Positions 1 to 8,204 of a stretch of DNA of 64,000 nucleotides are shown one piece after another. Origin of the DNA: an uncultured Clostridia bacterium (lineage in GTDB: Bacteria > Bacillota > Clostridia > Christensenellales > UBA1242); the NCBI GenBank assembly GCA_934771475.1, contig CAKVMD010000004.1, forward strand, positions 1 through 64,000. The letters are read 5' to 3'. Under the pieces are notes generated by a model, which was not told where the DNA came from, searched no databases, and saw nothing but the letters and a program-made list of their open reading frames with translations. The first letter of the stretch is position 1, and each line of letters opens with the position of its first letter. A program made the position numbers and the translations under genes.

Positions 1-94
1 TCTCGCTTGTAACCGTAACAATGCTATCGCCCCTAGATAAGGCAAAGCTTACCTTATCTAGTGGCGATAGCATTGTTACGGTTACAAGCGAGAG
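1..94. repeat. Terminal foldback inverted repeat
   Basis: Bases 1-31 are the exact reverse complement of 63-93. After one mismatch, 33-42 pairs with 52-61, leaving a loop of about 9 nt around AAGCTT. The arms are about 42 bp. The right arm and what follows encode a credible U32-peptidase sequence, so the right arm is probably genuine and the left arm a mirrored copy. A repeat starting exactly at base 1 is typical of an assembly or amplification foldback at a contig end. Confidence 0.85.
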
Positions 95-980
95 CGCTCT
101 TGAAAAGGCAAAAAACAGTCCTCTTACGCAAGAGGAAGTTAAATCTTGCCTTATGAAAATTGGTGAACCTTTTAAGCTGAATGATTTTACTTGTAACATA
201 GAAAATGTGTTTATGGTAAAATCTTCTTTAAATGCATTAAGACGAGACGCTGAGCAAAAATTGAAAAATAAAATTATTCAAGATTATTTAATAAAAAATA
301 ATTTAAATTATCAAAAAAATAGCGAAAAAATTGAACTTTTTTCAAATAAACAGCCTCAAAAGCGTTATTTATTAACAAATAAACCTAATTTTCAAAACGG
401 ATACGATGGTTATATTTTTAATCCTGACAATCTTAACGAAAATGCATTTTTTGACCTTGATTTTTCAGGTAAAGAAATATATTTGTGGACTCCGGTTTTT
501 GCGACAGAAAAAGAAGTAAATAAAATAAAAGAAATATTAAACAAATATCCTAAACTTGGTATTTACGCAAATAATTATTACGCTTTAAATTTAACAAATA
601 AAGACAAAACAATAATAGGTGATAATTTAAATGTTTTTAATTCTTATTCAGTAAATTTTTATGTTCGTCAAGGCTTTAAAAATATCGTTTTGACAAAAGA
701 AAATATTGATTTTTCTGAAATTAAAAATTCTGGTGCAAACCTTATATATTTGGCGTCATATTATCCTGAATATATGAACTTTGCGCATTGTCCAATAAAG
801 GAGCACATAGGTGGAAATTGCTCGGCTTGTAAATTTAAGCAGGGGTATGTTTATAAAATTGCAGGTAAAACATTAAACCTTTTTCGCCACAAGATTTTAT
901 CTTGTCATTTTGTGCTAAAAGATTTAATGCCAAAAGAATGCTATCATCCAAATTTAAGTCAAATAATAGAAGAGGTGTAA
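3..980 (+). CDS. U32 family peptidase, C-terminal part (partial)
   Basis: C-terminal fragment of a large collagenase-like U32 family protein (PrtC/YhbU/RlhA superfamily, implicated in peptide hydrolysis or prephenate-dependent RNA hydroxylation). The segment SGDSIVTVTSE...SPLTQEEVKSCL...PF.L.D...LNALRRDAEQKL matches the DUF3656 insert of these proteins. The end carries the family's Cys cluster (HCPIKEHIGGNCSACK, near residues 260-276 of the open frame). The frame is open to the left edge, but the first 14 or so codons lie in the foldback repeat and are probably not native. The full protein would be about 700 residues or more. The gene is followed after one base by a small ORF that probably shares its transcript and terminator. 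Confidence 0.8.
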   Translation, partial: SLVTVTMLSPLDKAKLTLSSGDSIVTVTSESALEKAKNSPLTQEEVKSCLMKIGEPFKLNDFTCNIENVFMVKSSLNALRRDAEQKLKNKIIQDYLIKNNLNYQKNSEKIELFSNKQPQKRYLLTNKPNFQNGYDGYIFNPDNLNENAFFDLDFSGKEIYLWTPVFATEKEVNKIKEILNKYPKLGIYANNYYALNLTNKDKTIIGDNLNVFNSYSVNFYVRQGFKNIVLTKENIDFSEIKNSGANLIYLASYYPEYMNFAHCPIKEHIGGNCSACKFKQGYVYKIAGKTLNLFRHKILSCHFVLKDLMPKECYHPNLSQIIEEV

Positions 981-981
981 A

Positions 982-1110
982 ATGGAAAACAAAATGCCAC
1001 CAAAAAGCAAGAAAAACATAAATCAAAAAGCAACCGAAGAATTTAAGCGTAAGTACTTTGATTATTACGATGATGTAAAATCGCCAACCCATAAAGTTAT
1101 TGATTGGTAA
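982..1110 (+). CDS. Small hypothetical protein, 42 aa
   Basis: A 42-codon ORF begins 1 nt after the U32 stop codon, with an AGAGGTG ribosome-binding site inside the end of the upstream gene. The product is basic at the N-terminus (MPPKSKKN) and ends in an aromatic/acidic stretch (KRKYFDYYDDVKSP). There is no membrane segment and I do not recognise a family. Translational coupling, a good RBS and an intrinsic terminator 12 nt after the stop support a real gene at the end of the U32 operon. Confidence 0.55.
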   Translation: MENKMPPKSKKNINQKATEEFKRKYFDYYDDVKSPTHKVIDW

Positions 1111-1121
1111 AAAACAACTTA

Positions 1122-1153
1122 AAAAGACTGACATTTAATTGTCAGTTTTTTTG
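1122..1153 (+). terminator. Intrinsic terminator after U32 operon
   Basis: Stem ACTGACA/TGTCAGT (1127-1133 with 1140-1146) with a 6-nt loop, followed by a T-run. Confidence 0.8.
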
Positions 1154-1352
1154 TTTAGGCGGAGAAATAAAAAGGTTAGGCGAGGGCAGATTTCCAAGCA
1201 CAAAAACCGTTTAAATAAAAAGAGCATCGAATGTAGTGTAAAAAGGATAAAATGAAGTCAAAATTTGGGGTTGTTTTATACAGCGAGAAGTCCAAATTGA
1301 ACTCGCTAAAAATGCGAAATAGAAAATGCGGTATAAGTTTTGTTATCCACTT

Positions 1353-1382
1353 TTGTCAAAAGTAAAGGATGATGAATATATA
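1353..1382 (+). promoter_or_regulatory. Putative dapA promoter
   Basis: TTGTCA and TATATA separated by 18 bp, about 20 bp upstream of the dapA start codon and just before AAAGGAGG. Confidence 0.45.
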
Positions 1383-1402
1383 GACCATATAAAAGGAGGA
1401 AT

Positions 1403-2290
1403 ATGAAACAACTATTTGAAGGCACAGGAGTTGCACTCATAACACCTTTTGATGGGGGCAACATTGATTATAAGGCGACAAAAATTTTAATTGAAAGGGA
1501 AATTGAATTAGGTGCGAAGGCGTTAGTGATTCTTGCGACAACCGGAGAAGGAAGCACGGTTACAGATAAGGAACGAGAGAAATTCATCCGTTATTGCATC
1601 AAAATAAATGCGGGCAGAGCGAAAATTATTGTCGGTACTGGCAACAACAACTTTGAAAAATGTTATTATTTGACAAAAGAAGCAAAACGCCTAGGCGTTG
1701 ATGGCGCGCTTATTGTTACGCCTTACTATAATAAAACTACTCAAAAAGGTCTTGTGGAATTTTATCAAAAACTTGCAGAAATAAAACTTCCTATTATCAT
1801 GTATAATGTTCCATCGCGGACTGGGTTAAATATGGAACTTGACACTATTGAAAAGATAATAAATTCAAATGATTATATTTATGGCATTAAAGAAAGCACA
1901 ACAGACATTACTCGCATAAAAAATCTCTGTTATTTGTGTAGAGAAAAAATCGCTGTGTATAGTGGCGAAGACGGACTGAATTACATCTTTTATTGTTTAG
2001 GAGGTAAAGGCGCAATAAGCGTAACTGCAAATGCTTATCCTGACAAGGTGGAAGAAATTTATAGGCTCACCAAAAGGGGACAATACGAGGACGCATTGAG
2101 GGGGCAAGAGGAACTTGACCTTGTTAATGAGGCACTATTTTATGAGACAAATCCTATACCAGTGAAATATTATTTGTCGCTGATGGGGCTATGTTCCCCA
2201 GTAACAAGAATGCCACTTACAAGTTTAACAGAGAAAAATGAAAAACGGATAAAATCAGTATTTAAGGCATTTTCAGCGAAAGAAGATTAA
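1403..2290 (+). CDS. dapA: 4-hydroxy-tetrahydrodipicolinate synthase
   Basis: DapA condenses pyruvate with aspartate semialdehyde, the first committed step of the lysine/diaminopimelate pathway that feeds peptidoglycan. The 295-residue length is normal for the family. Visible motifs: ATTGEGST (residues 45-52), the catalytic Tyr in YNVPSRTG (Y134), the carboxylate-binding R139, and the Schiff-base lysine in GIKES (K163). The start is fixed by AAAGGAGG at 1391-1398. The gene stands alone between its own promoter and terminator; no other lysine gene is adjacent. Related aldolases (N-acetylneuraminate lyase, KDG aldolase) share the fold, but Y134/R139/K163 and the ATTGE context favour DapA. Confidence 0.93.
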   Translation: MKQLFEGTGVALITPFDGGNIDYKATKILIEREIELGAKALVILATTGEGSTVTDKEREKFIRYCIKINAGRAKIIVGTGNNNFEKCYYLTKEAKRLGVDGALIVTPYYNKTTQKGLVEFYQKLAEIKLPIIMYNVPSRTGLNMELDTIEKIINSNDYIYGIKESTTDITRIKNLCYLCREKIAVYSGEDGLNYIFYCLGGKGAISVTANAYPDKVEEIYRLTKRGQYEDALRGQEELDLVNEALFYETNPIPVKYYLSLMGLCSPVTRMPLTSLTEKNEKRIKSVFKAFSAKED

Positions 2291-2318
2291 AAAACAGCGG
2301 ATTTTCCGCTGTTTTTTT
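2291..2318 (+). terminator. dapA terminator
   Basis: Stem AACAGCGGA/TCCGCTGTT with a short loop and T7, immediately after the stop codon. Confidence 0.85.
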
Positions 2319-2330
2319 AAAATGATTAAT

Positions 2331-2624
2331 TTAGTTTTCTTCCTTGTTTTCTTTTTGCTCTTCTTTTTCAGTTTCATCAGCATCGTCATATTGCTTGCAT
2401 GCTAAAAGGTCAATTATTTTGCCTAGCGCAAAAATTATTAGTGTATAAATAAATGCACTTACAAAAGATTCTACGAAGATGCCAAAACTGCCCGATGTTG
2501 CGCCTGCAATAATTGCTATAATAAATTGAATTGTAAATATTGCTAGGGCAGAAAACTCAAAAATGTAAAATAATGTTTTTCCTATGCGATTTTTGCTTGA
2601 TGCTTTCAAAAAGTTCTTATTCAT
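2331..2624 (-). CDS. Small two-helix membrane protein, 97 aa
   Basis: An inner-membrane protein of unknown function. The start is the Met read MNKNFLK, because AGGAGGT lies 6 nt upstream (complement of 2631-2637); a longer frame upstream has no RBS. It has a basic N-terminus, two hydrophobic helices (about residues 20-43 and 48-72), and a strongly acidic tail rich in Glu, Asp and Lys. The pattern resembles DUF4282-type proteins, but I cannot confirm this. It is transcribed on the opposite strand to dapA, converging on the dapA terminator. Confidence 0.65.
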   Translation of the reverse strand: MNKNFLKASSKNRIGKTLFYIFEFSALAIFTIQFIIAIIAGATSGSFGIFVESFVSAFIYTLIIFALGKIIDLLACKQYDDADETEKEEQKENKEEN

Positions 2625-2716
2625 AAATAAACCTCCTATATTTATTTTACTCATTATTTGTGCTTAGTGCAACAAAAATTAAAAACATTTAAAAATGTGG
2701 CACAAAATAATTATGG

Positions 2717-3595
2717 TTAAATTTTTTCATGTTTGATAGCATGTGTTTTCTCGCAAGCGTTTTCGTGCAAAACGAGAGTGTTGCGCATGAGTTCTGCAAT
2801 AGTCATTGGTCCAACACCGCCGGGAACAGGAGTGATAAACGAAGCCTTTTCTTTGGCTGATTCAAAATCGACATCACCGACAAGTCCACTTTCAAGACGA
2901 TTTATTCCAACATCAATAACAACAGCTCCTTCTTTTATCATATCGGCAGTTATAAACTTTGGTTTGCCTATGGCGACAATGAGGATATCTGCTTGTCGAG
3001 TTATTTCGGAAAGATTTTTAGTTCTTGAATGACAAAGGGTTACTGTTGCGTTATTGTGTTCCAAAAGACTTGCAACGCTTTTGCCAACTAGCAGGCTTCT
3101 GCCAATAACAACAGCGTGCTTTCCATCAATAGGCAAATTATAAAATTTTAAAAGGTCAATAATTCCAGTAGCAGTGCATGGAGCAATCAAGGGGTTCCCT
3201 GCAAAAAGTTTGCCTAAATTTTCGTCGGTCAGTCCATCAACATCTTTGCAAGGGGAAATCAGTGAAATCAATTTCCCTTCGTCAAGGTGCTTTGGCAATG
3301 GTAATTGCAGTAAAATTCCAGAAATGTTTTTGTCGCTATTTAGCGAAGTAATAACCTCTGCAACTTCTTCTTGACTTATGCTTGCGGGGAGTACTTTTAA
3401 AACAGAATTTATCCCAAGCGCCTTACATGCTTTTTCCTTGCTTGCAACATATACTTTGCTGGCAGGGTCATCTCCCACCAAAACACACGCAAGAGTTGGT
3501 GCTTTTCGACCGCGTGAAACATAATCACTATCAATTCTATTTGCAATCTCTTCTTTGAGTTTGCTTGCAACGAGTCTGCCATCTATAATTTCCAT
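2717..3595 (-). CDS. folD: Bifunctional methylene-THF dehydrogenase/cyclohydrolase
   Basis: FolD interconverts 5,10-methylene-THF, methenyl-THF and 10-formyl-THF in the cytosol, supplying purine and initiator-tRNA formylation. Motifs: YVASKEKACK (catalytic Y49 and K53), QLPLP, PCTATGI, the dinucleotide loop GRSLLVGKS, and the family signature PVPGGVGPMT. The start at 3595 (MEIIDG) is chosen for its AGAGGTG site; the open frame extends 11 codons further upstream without one. The 292-residue length is typical. The gene is monocistronic in appearance. Confidence 0.95.
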   Translation of the reverse strand: MEIIDGRLVASKLKEEIANRIDSDYVSRGRKAPTLACVLVGDDPASKVYVASKEKACKALGINSVLKVLPASISQEEVAEVITSLNSDKNISGILLQLPLPKHLDEGKLISLISPCKDVDGLTDENLGKLFAGNPLIAPCTATGIIDLLKFYNLPIDGKHAVVIGRSLLVGKSVASLLEHNNATVTLCHSRTKNLSEITRQADILIVAIGKPKFITADMIKEGAVVIDVGINRLESGLVGDVDFESAKEKASFITPVPGGVGPMTIAELMRNTLVLHENACEKTHAIKHEKI

Positions 3596-3887
3596 AACTT
3601 CACCTCTTATAATACATTTTAACATCATTTTAATCTTTTTGTCAAATTAAACAGGTTTTATTATCGTATATTGCAAAAAATGTTTTAACTTTTCGTCAAA
3701 ATTATCTGGGGCGGTTTATGGTGCTATATTTTTCGTCATGTGTAATATTTTTTATTGTACAATAAAATATTTACCATTTGATTCGTAAATATCAATTGAT
3801 TTTTAATGCTAATTATAAAATACTCCCGCTCAATGCGAGAGTATTTTTGCAAAGTTGATAAAGAAAGTAAAATGATTGTGGGGAACG
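3596..3887. other. Intergenic region between folD and glycosyltransferase
   Basis: AT-rich spacer upstream of folD. It contains the glycosyltransferase terminator at its distal end. I see no other gene or conserved RNA in it. Confidence 0.6.
3817..3848 (-). terminator. Terminator of the glycosyltransferase gene
   Basis: Stem AAAATACTC/GAGTATTTT with an inner GC pair and U-rich flank on both strands, so possibly bidirectional. Confidence 0.75.
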
Positions 3888-5201
3888 CTAGTTGTTGTCG
3901 AGTTTAGAGACATCGACTACTGTGTCATGAGGAATAGGTTTCCATTCGATTTTTTTAAACAATGCAATATAACTTGTCCACTTGCCAATTATATCAAAAA
4001 ATGGAAACATTAAAATATTGAAAACAGATTTCCAAAACTTTGGCTTCTCAATTGCGTTAATTTCTTTTCTATAAACTATTAAAACCAGCATTTCAACAAA
4101 AAGTTTCCCCGCCCAAGTGGTTGCTAAACCTATCAAATATGATATGAAAAATGCATAAAGCCAGCCTACAAAATTGGAAGCGAGAACAGCGATTATTATT
4201 TGCATTGTCCATTTAATAATTTTTCTACATACACTTTCAATGTGAAAAGGGAAATTTAACCAGAAAAAGTCATATTGAATGAAAAAGTTTTTGTTTTTAG
4301 AGAACATGTTTTTAATAAGTTTAGGGCAGTTTTCAACTGCTGATTGTAGGTGCCCTTTACTCCAACGCAACCTCTGTTTAAACGCCACCTTTAAAGAGTA
4401 GGGTTGTTCATCATAGAATTTTGCATCTTCAACATAGGTGATTTTATAATTTTGAATAACAGCGTCAGTACAAAAACTACGGTCTTCGGTGAGTGTAACA
4501 TATTTCCAACCATCTTTTACAAGTTCGTTTGAGAACAAAAAACCAGTTCCTTGGACGCGACAAGCTTGATTTAAGATTGCTTTTGCTCTGTTTTCTGTAA
4601 GGGTTGTGCGCATCCAGTGCATTGCGTAACCATACGATATCCAATTTTGGTGCATGTTTTTACTGTTTCTAAAAGAAGTAATTATTTTATTGACTTCTCC
4701 CTCCCCCGCATCGAAGGCCTCGTTCATGCGAGTTACATAATCCGAAGCGAGGACATTGTCAGCATCAAAGATAAAATATCCTTCAAATTCTTCTGTGCCG
4801 TGCTCAAAATTCTCCTTGACTTGCTCAAACAAGTATTTAAGTGCAAATCCTTTGGTCTTTTCTTCCTTGCAGTTGCGCTCGTAAACATAAATAGGAAGGT
4901 CAAGATGTTCACTTGCATATTTTCTAATTATATCCGCTGTGTCATCAGTACAATTATTGGGACAAACCAAAACTGCAAGTTTGTCTTTGGGGTAATTTTG
5001 ATTATAAATGCTTTCAAGTAAATTTTTAATAACGTTTCGCTCATTTCTGGCGGCGATACAAATCGCAAATTTATGCTTATTTTCTATTTTTTTGAAATGT
5101 TTTACCTTGAATACACCTATAACAGCAAAAATGGCTTGATAAGCAATTAAAACTGTTAACATAATGCCAATGGCATCGCAAATTTTGATTACAATTTCCA
5201 T
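3888..5201 (-). CDS. Membrane glycosyltransferase, GT2 family (processive type)
   Basis: A membrane-bound polymerising GT2 enzyme of the cellulose/hyaluronan-synthase type. It has an N-terminal helix (about residues 12-32), a cytosolic GT-A domain, and two to three C-terminal helices. Catalytic landmarks: CIAARNE, the DAD of FIFDADN (D146/D148), TED (238-240) and QRLRW (276-280, the QxxRW acceptor/processivity motif). The start at MEIVIK has AAAGGAT upstream. The sugar substrate and product cannot be read from the sequence. No polysaccharide cluster is adjacent, so a free exopolysaccharide or glycolipid product is inference. Confidence 0.85.
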   Translation of the reverse strand: MEIVIKICDAIGIMLTVLIAYQAIFAVIGVFKVKHFKKIENKHKFAICIAARNERNVIKNLLESIYNQNYPKDKLAVLVCPNNCTDDTADIIRKYASEHLDLPIYVYERNCKEEKTKGFALKYLFEQVKENFEHGTEEFEGYFIFDADNVLASDYVTRMNEAFDAGEGEVNKIITSFRNSKNMHQNWISYGYAMHWMRTTLTENRAKAILNQACRVQGTGFLFSNELVKDGWKYVTLTEDRSFCTDAVIQNYKITYVEDAKFYDEQPYSLKVAFKQRLRWSKGHLQSAVENCPKLIKNMFSKNKNFFIQYDFFWLNFPFHIESVCRKIIKWTMQIIIAVLASNFVGWLYAFFISYLIGLATTWAGKLFVEMLVLIVYRKEINAIEKPKFWKSVFNILMFPFFDIIGKWTSYIALFKKIEWKPIPHDTVVDVSKLDNN

Positions 5202-5287
5202 AATTATCCTTTGTCGCACAAATATTATAAGTATTTATAGTATATAGAAACTGCGCATTTAAGTCAAGTAGGTTGTCTTTGTATGGC

Positions 5288-5323
5288 TAAAAAACTCAGT
5301 TAAATTAATAACTGAGTTTTGTT
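5288..5323. terminator. Hairpin terminator beside tRNA remnant
   Basis: ACTCAGTT/AACTGAGT stem with an A-run before and T-rich run after. It has the same position relative to the adjacent tRNA-like sequence as the true terminator of the tRNA-Arg at 7926-8002. Confidence 0.6.
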
Positions 5324-5324
5324 T

Positions 5325-5368
5325 GGTGCGTCGCAAGGGATTTAGCCTCTGACCTTTCGTTCCGTAGA
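5325..5368 (-). pseudogene. tRNA-Arg 3'-half remnant
   Basis: Bases 5325-5342 are identical to the acceptor/CCA end of the intact tRNA-Arg at 7926-8002. Bases 5347-5368 match its T-arm to anticodon-loop region with one change. The T-loop is damaged and the 5' half is missing, so it cannot fold as a tRNA. It lies in direct orientation to the intact gene, as expected of an attachment-site scar or a duplication. Confidence 0.75.
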
Positions 5369-5745
5369 AATTAAGGATTGTAATTCGGGGGTTCGTGTTT
5401 TTTACCATATTTTATCGTATCTTACCGTATTAAAAAATGGCTAAAACCCTTTATTTTCCTAGGCTTGCCTTAACTCATACCTATATTAGCACACAAAATA
5501 AAAAAATACAAAACAATATAGCAAAAAACGATAAAATTGCAAAAATCTTGCATTTTTGTTGCAAAAATTTGTAACGAAAATAATAAAACCCATAAAATTT
5601 TGTAAAGTTTTTTATCTAAGTTGTGAAAATTTAAAAATTCATATACAGATTTGAAAGTTTTGTGTTATAATACTAATACAAGTTGCAAAGATACTCTTAA
5701 TTTTTGCTCCACTTATGCAACTAAAAAAACAAAAAGGAGAATATC
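5369..5745. other. Leader region upstream of lipoprotein gene
   Basis: Very AT-rich. Contains ATCGTATC and ACCGTATT motifs near 5415-5430, reminiscent of the CATACGGTAA and ATACGG sequences near 7555-7575 on the other side of the lipoprotein gene. An extended -10 lies at 5663-5671. AGTTGCA (about 5680) and TGCAACT (about 5717) could form a leader stem. No gene is seen. Confidence 0.45.
5663..5671 (+). promoter_or_regulatory. Extended -10 of lipoprotein promoter
   Basis: TGTTATAAT is a perfect extended -10, 75 bp upstream of the lipoprotein start. No clear -35 is present. Confidence 0.45.
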
Positions 5746-7269
5746 ATGACAAAGAAAAAATTCTATAAATTGGCAGTTTTTATACTATTTGCTATTATAC
5801 CAACGTTTCTATTATTGTCAGCATGCGGGAAAAAGGCTCCAAAATATTACTATTTCACAGTTGATGCGCTTCCCTCGCATGTTGAAGAAGTGACAGTTCA
5901 AAATACAACTGGTGGCTACGGTTCAGATAGTAAAGGAAAATTCTTGGTGAAGGGTGATGTTGCTGAAATTAGATTTTTTATTGAAGAAGGATACAACCTT
6001 GGAACTTTGAAAGTTTTAAGCAATGGTGAAGAACTCACTCTTACAGAAGAAGGCGAATATGCCTATAAAGCAACCTTCAAACCTACCGAAGATTTTGCAA
6101 TTACATTTACTGGGGCTGTTGCACCAAAAGTTGCAAACATTCGTCTTTCTGTTGCAAAACCGATGTATTCAAGCTATCATGACAGAATTATGGTTGAAAT
6201 TGACAGATATGATTTATTTGGACTTGAAAAAGGAAAAATGAATTTTACAGAGTTTAAAGAGGCTGTTGAAAATATTGGAAATTCACCTGCTCAAATAAAC
6301 TATGATATGCCAATTACTGTTTCAGTTTATACAGTTGGTGCATATGATTTTGCAATTCAAAAACAAAATAGTGTTTGGATTTTGAATAATGACAATTATA
6401 CTGGGATTGGTTATAATAAGCAAGTTGAAAAGATTATTGATGAAGAAAACCAAAAATATGGTTATAAACATACAATCAGATTTTTAAAAGATAATACAAT
6501 CATAATTCAAGACGAAGTTGTAGAAGAATATATAGTTGATTTTGTTCATGACTGGGATCATGTTTCAATAAATAATGATTTGTTCGCTCTTTCAGTGAAT
6601 GGCGAAACTCGTGCCAAAACTTCAGGTTATTATTATATTCAAGGCGTTATCAAGTTCTCAGATTTCACAGGAACAGAATGTCCTAAACTTAAAATTGATT
6701 TCCTAAAATATGCCGATGAAAATTATAAAAACTTTTATGATGCTTTAACTTTTGATTTTGCTGGAACACAAGCACAAAGAAGCGCAGATGGCTCATACGT
6801 TGAGATTGAATTTGATAAATATTATAATTATAATTTTGAACATGAGAGTTATGTTATTTCAACAAATGCACTTGAACTTTTGAAAACAATGAATATGGTT
6901 ACAGGAAAAAGTTCTCGCATTGTTGATAAAATTGAAATTAATGGAGATGAAGATTTCTCTCAATATGGTCATATTATAATTCCCGAGTTGAATAATGACA
7001 AGTGTGTTGGAAGATCAATTGAAGGAATTGTTTATTTCTTAAAAAATGAACTTTTAACTTTCACAATTAATTTTTATAGTGAAGTTGATTATGAATTTGT
7101 TCGCATTGGAGAAGTTGTTGTAAAGGTTAATAGCACTTGGAACTCAGACGTTGTTGTAACAAAAAAACTATATGACTTTGATGGGGAAACAAAAGCAAGC
7201 CTATTTATAATCACAGTGAGAGCAAGTGTTCCAACCGAAAAGATAGAAATTTTTACAAATAATCCTTAA
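5746..7269 (+). CDS. Predicted lipoprotein of unknown function, 507 aa
   Basis: Residues 1-27 form a lipoprotein signal peptide: KKKFYK, a hydrophobic core, then the lipobox LLSAC with C27 as the lipidated residue. The mature part is beta-rich and aromatic, rich in Tyr, Asn and Ile, with no helix after the signal, so it should be anchored on the outer face of the membrane. I do not recognise a catalytic motif. AAAGGAG at about 5731 sets the start. The gene is bracketed by tRNA-Arg remnants, suggesting it is cargo of a small integrated segment; its strongly A/T-biased codons fit that but do not prove it. Confidence 0.75.
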   Translation: MTKKKFYKLAVFILFAIIPTFLLLSACGKKAPKYYYFTVDALPSHVEEVTVQNTTGGYGSDSKGKFLVKGDVAEIRFFIEEGYNLGTLKVLSNGEELTLTEEGEYAYKATFKPTEDFAITFTGAVAPKVANIRLSVAKPMYSSYHDRIMVEIDRYDLFGLEKGKMNFTEFKEAVENIGNSPAQINYDMPITVSVYTVGAYDFAIQKQNSVWILNNDNYTGIGYNKQVEKIIDEENQKYGYKHTIRFLKDNTIIIQDEVVEEYIVDFVHDWDHVSINNDLFALSVNGETRAKTSGYYYIQGVIKFSDFTGTECPKLKIDFLKYADENYKNFYDALTFDFAGTQAQRSADGSYVEIEFDKYYNYNFEHESYVISTNALELLKTMNMVTGKSSRIVDKIEINGDEDFSQYGHIIIPELNNDKCVGRSIEGIVYFLKNELLTFTINFYSEVDYEFVRIGEVVVKVNSTWNSDVVVTKKLYDFDGETKASLFIITVRASVPTEKIEIFTNNP

Positions 7270-7416
7270 TATTTATTACATCTTTATTTGATAGGTTTTT
7301 AAACTTTAAAATAAACAATAAAAAGAAAAAAATAAATGTATAAAACTGAACTAATTAAATTGCATAGATAGAAAATATACTTATTTTTTAAAATACAAAT
7401 TGAAGGATGAGAAAAT

Positions 7417-7512
7417 ATGAATATTGATATTACCATCTTCTCTTTCTATAAATATTTGACAGATGAAGAAAAAGAAAAGATGTTAAATTCTAATAAAGAT
7501 GAAATGTGCTAG
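7417..7512 (+). CDS. Very small ORF, 31 aa
   Basis: Thirty-one codons with a GAAGGATGAG site about 7 nt upstream. The product begins MNIDITIFSFYKYL and ends in a charged KEKMLNSNKDEMC stretch. The stop codon lies within the first arm of the terminator at 7507-7535, so gene and terminator form one unit. No family is recognised. It could be a microprotein or a chance ORF in a small transcript. Confidence 0.4.
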   Translation: MNIDITIFSFYKYLTDEEKEKMLNSNKDEMC

Positions 7513-7535
7513 GCAACATTGCCTAGCATTTTTTT
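7507..7535 (+). terminator. Intrinsic terminator overlapping the small ORF stop
   Basis: Perfect stem TGCTAGGC/GCCTAGCA, 6-nt loop, then T7. Confidence 0.85.
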
Positions 7536-7702
7536 GCAAAAATATAAAGGGCGATACAATACGGAAACATACGGTAAAATAAGGGTTTTCGCACCTTATT
7601 TCGTATTGAATTCGCATTTTATTCGCATTTTGGGGCGTTTATAGGGTAAAAAATGCGTTTTTTTGTATGTTTTTTGTGCTATTTTACTCGAACCCCTAGA
7701 CA

Positions 7703-7728
7703 TAAAAAAATCGGCAAGTTTTGCCGAT
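7703..7728 (-). terminator. Terminator of the interrupted tRNA-like gene
   Basis: ATCGGCAA/TTGCCGAT stem followed on the minus strand by seven T residues, directly after the CCA end of the tRNA-like sequence. Confidence 0.75.
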
Positions 7729-7732
7729 ATTT

Positions 7733-7865
7733 TGGTGCGCCATGGGCGATTCGAACGCTCGACCTTTAGTTCCGTAGACTAACGCTCATTAGACGAGGAG
7801 AAGGATTGTCGCTTGCGAACAAGGATTCGACGAAGTCGCATCGCCCTAGGGCGATATCCAGCTGA
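7733..7865 (-). pseudogene. Interrupted tRNA-Arg-like gene
   Basis: On the minus strand the 3' half is well formed: CCA end, T-loop GTTCGAATC, and an anticodon arm TTAGT-CTACGGA-ACTAA (anticodon ACG). The arm has a compensated base pair relative to the intact neighbour (TTCGT/ACGAA). The D-arm sequence CAGCTGGATA is found about 66 nt away, separated by a block made of hairpins. No matching 5' acceptor strand (GCGCCAT) is seen. Read as a tRNA gene disrupted after it had diverged under selection. Confidence 0.65.
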
Positions 7866-7883
7866 AGCGAAGCTGGATAAGAT

Positions 7884-7920
7884 AAATAAAAAATCCAGTT
7901 ATCTAAAGAAAATAACTGGG
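7884..7920 (-). terminator. tRNA-Arg terminator
   Basis: CCAGTTAT/ATAACTGG stem with T-rich tail on the minus strand, immediately 3' of the tRNA CCA. Confidence 0.75.
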
Positions 7921-7925
7921 TTTGG

Positions 7926-8002
7926 TGGTGCGTCGCAAGGGATTCGAACCCCTGACCTTTCGTTCCGTAGACGAACGCTCTATCCAGCTGAGCTAGCGAC
8001 GC
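7926..8002 (-). tRNA. tRNA-Arg(ACG)
   Basis: Complete cloverleaf with 7-bp acceptor GCGTCGC/GCGACGC, D-arm GCTCAGCTGGATAGAGC, anticodon arm TTCGT-CTACGGA-ACGAA, T-arm with GGTTCGAATCC, discriminator A and an encoded CCA. Anticodon ACG (wobble-deaminated to ICG) reads CGU/CGC/CGA. Confidence 0.96.
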
Positions 8003-8161
8003 ATATTGAATTGTTTATCTTTCGTGTTAAACGAAAGAAATATTGTGTTGTGTGTTACAAGAATAACACCTACTTTCAATGCCTTATCATAATATCACAA
8101 TTTCCACGAAAAATCAAGAGAAAATCATTTGCTTTTTAAATTTATTTTGATTTTATTCGTT

Positions 8162-8189
8162 TTGAAACTTTTTATTTGTGTGATACAAT
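8162..8189 (+). promoter_or_regulatory. rnhB promoter
   Basis: TTGAAA and TACAAT with a 16-bp spacer (17 if the -35 is read as TTTGAA), 16 bp upstream of the rnhB start. Confidence 0.55.
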
Positions 8190-8204
8190 AAAACTGAGAA
8201 GATT

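Noticed and set aside
1252..1365. 37-codon ORF with AAGGAT upstream, before dapA
   Set aside because: No recognisable protein features, overlaps the dapA promoter; kept only as a note.
7813..8139. 108-codon ORF across the tRNA-Arg region
   Set aside because: The peptide GIRTPDLSFRRRTLYPAELATH is the well-known spurious translation of a tRNA gene; the frame covers the tRNA and its terminator.
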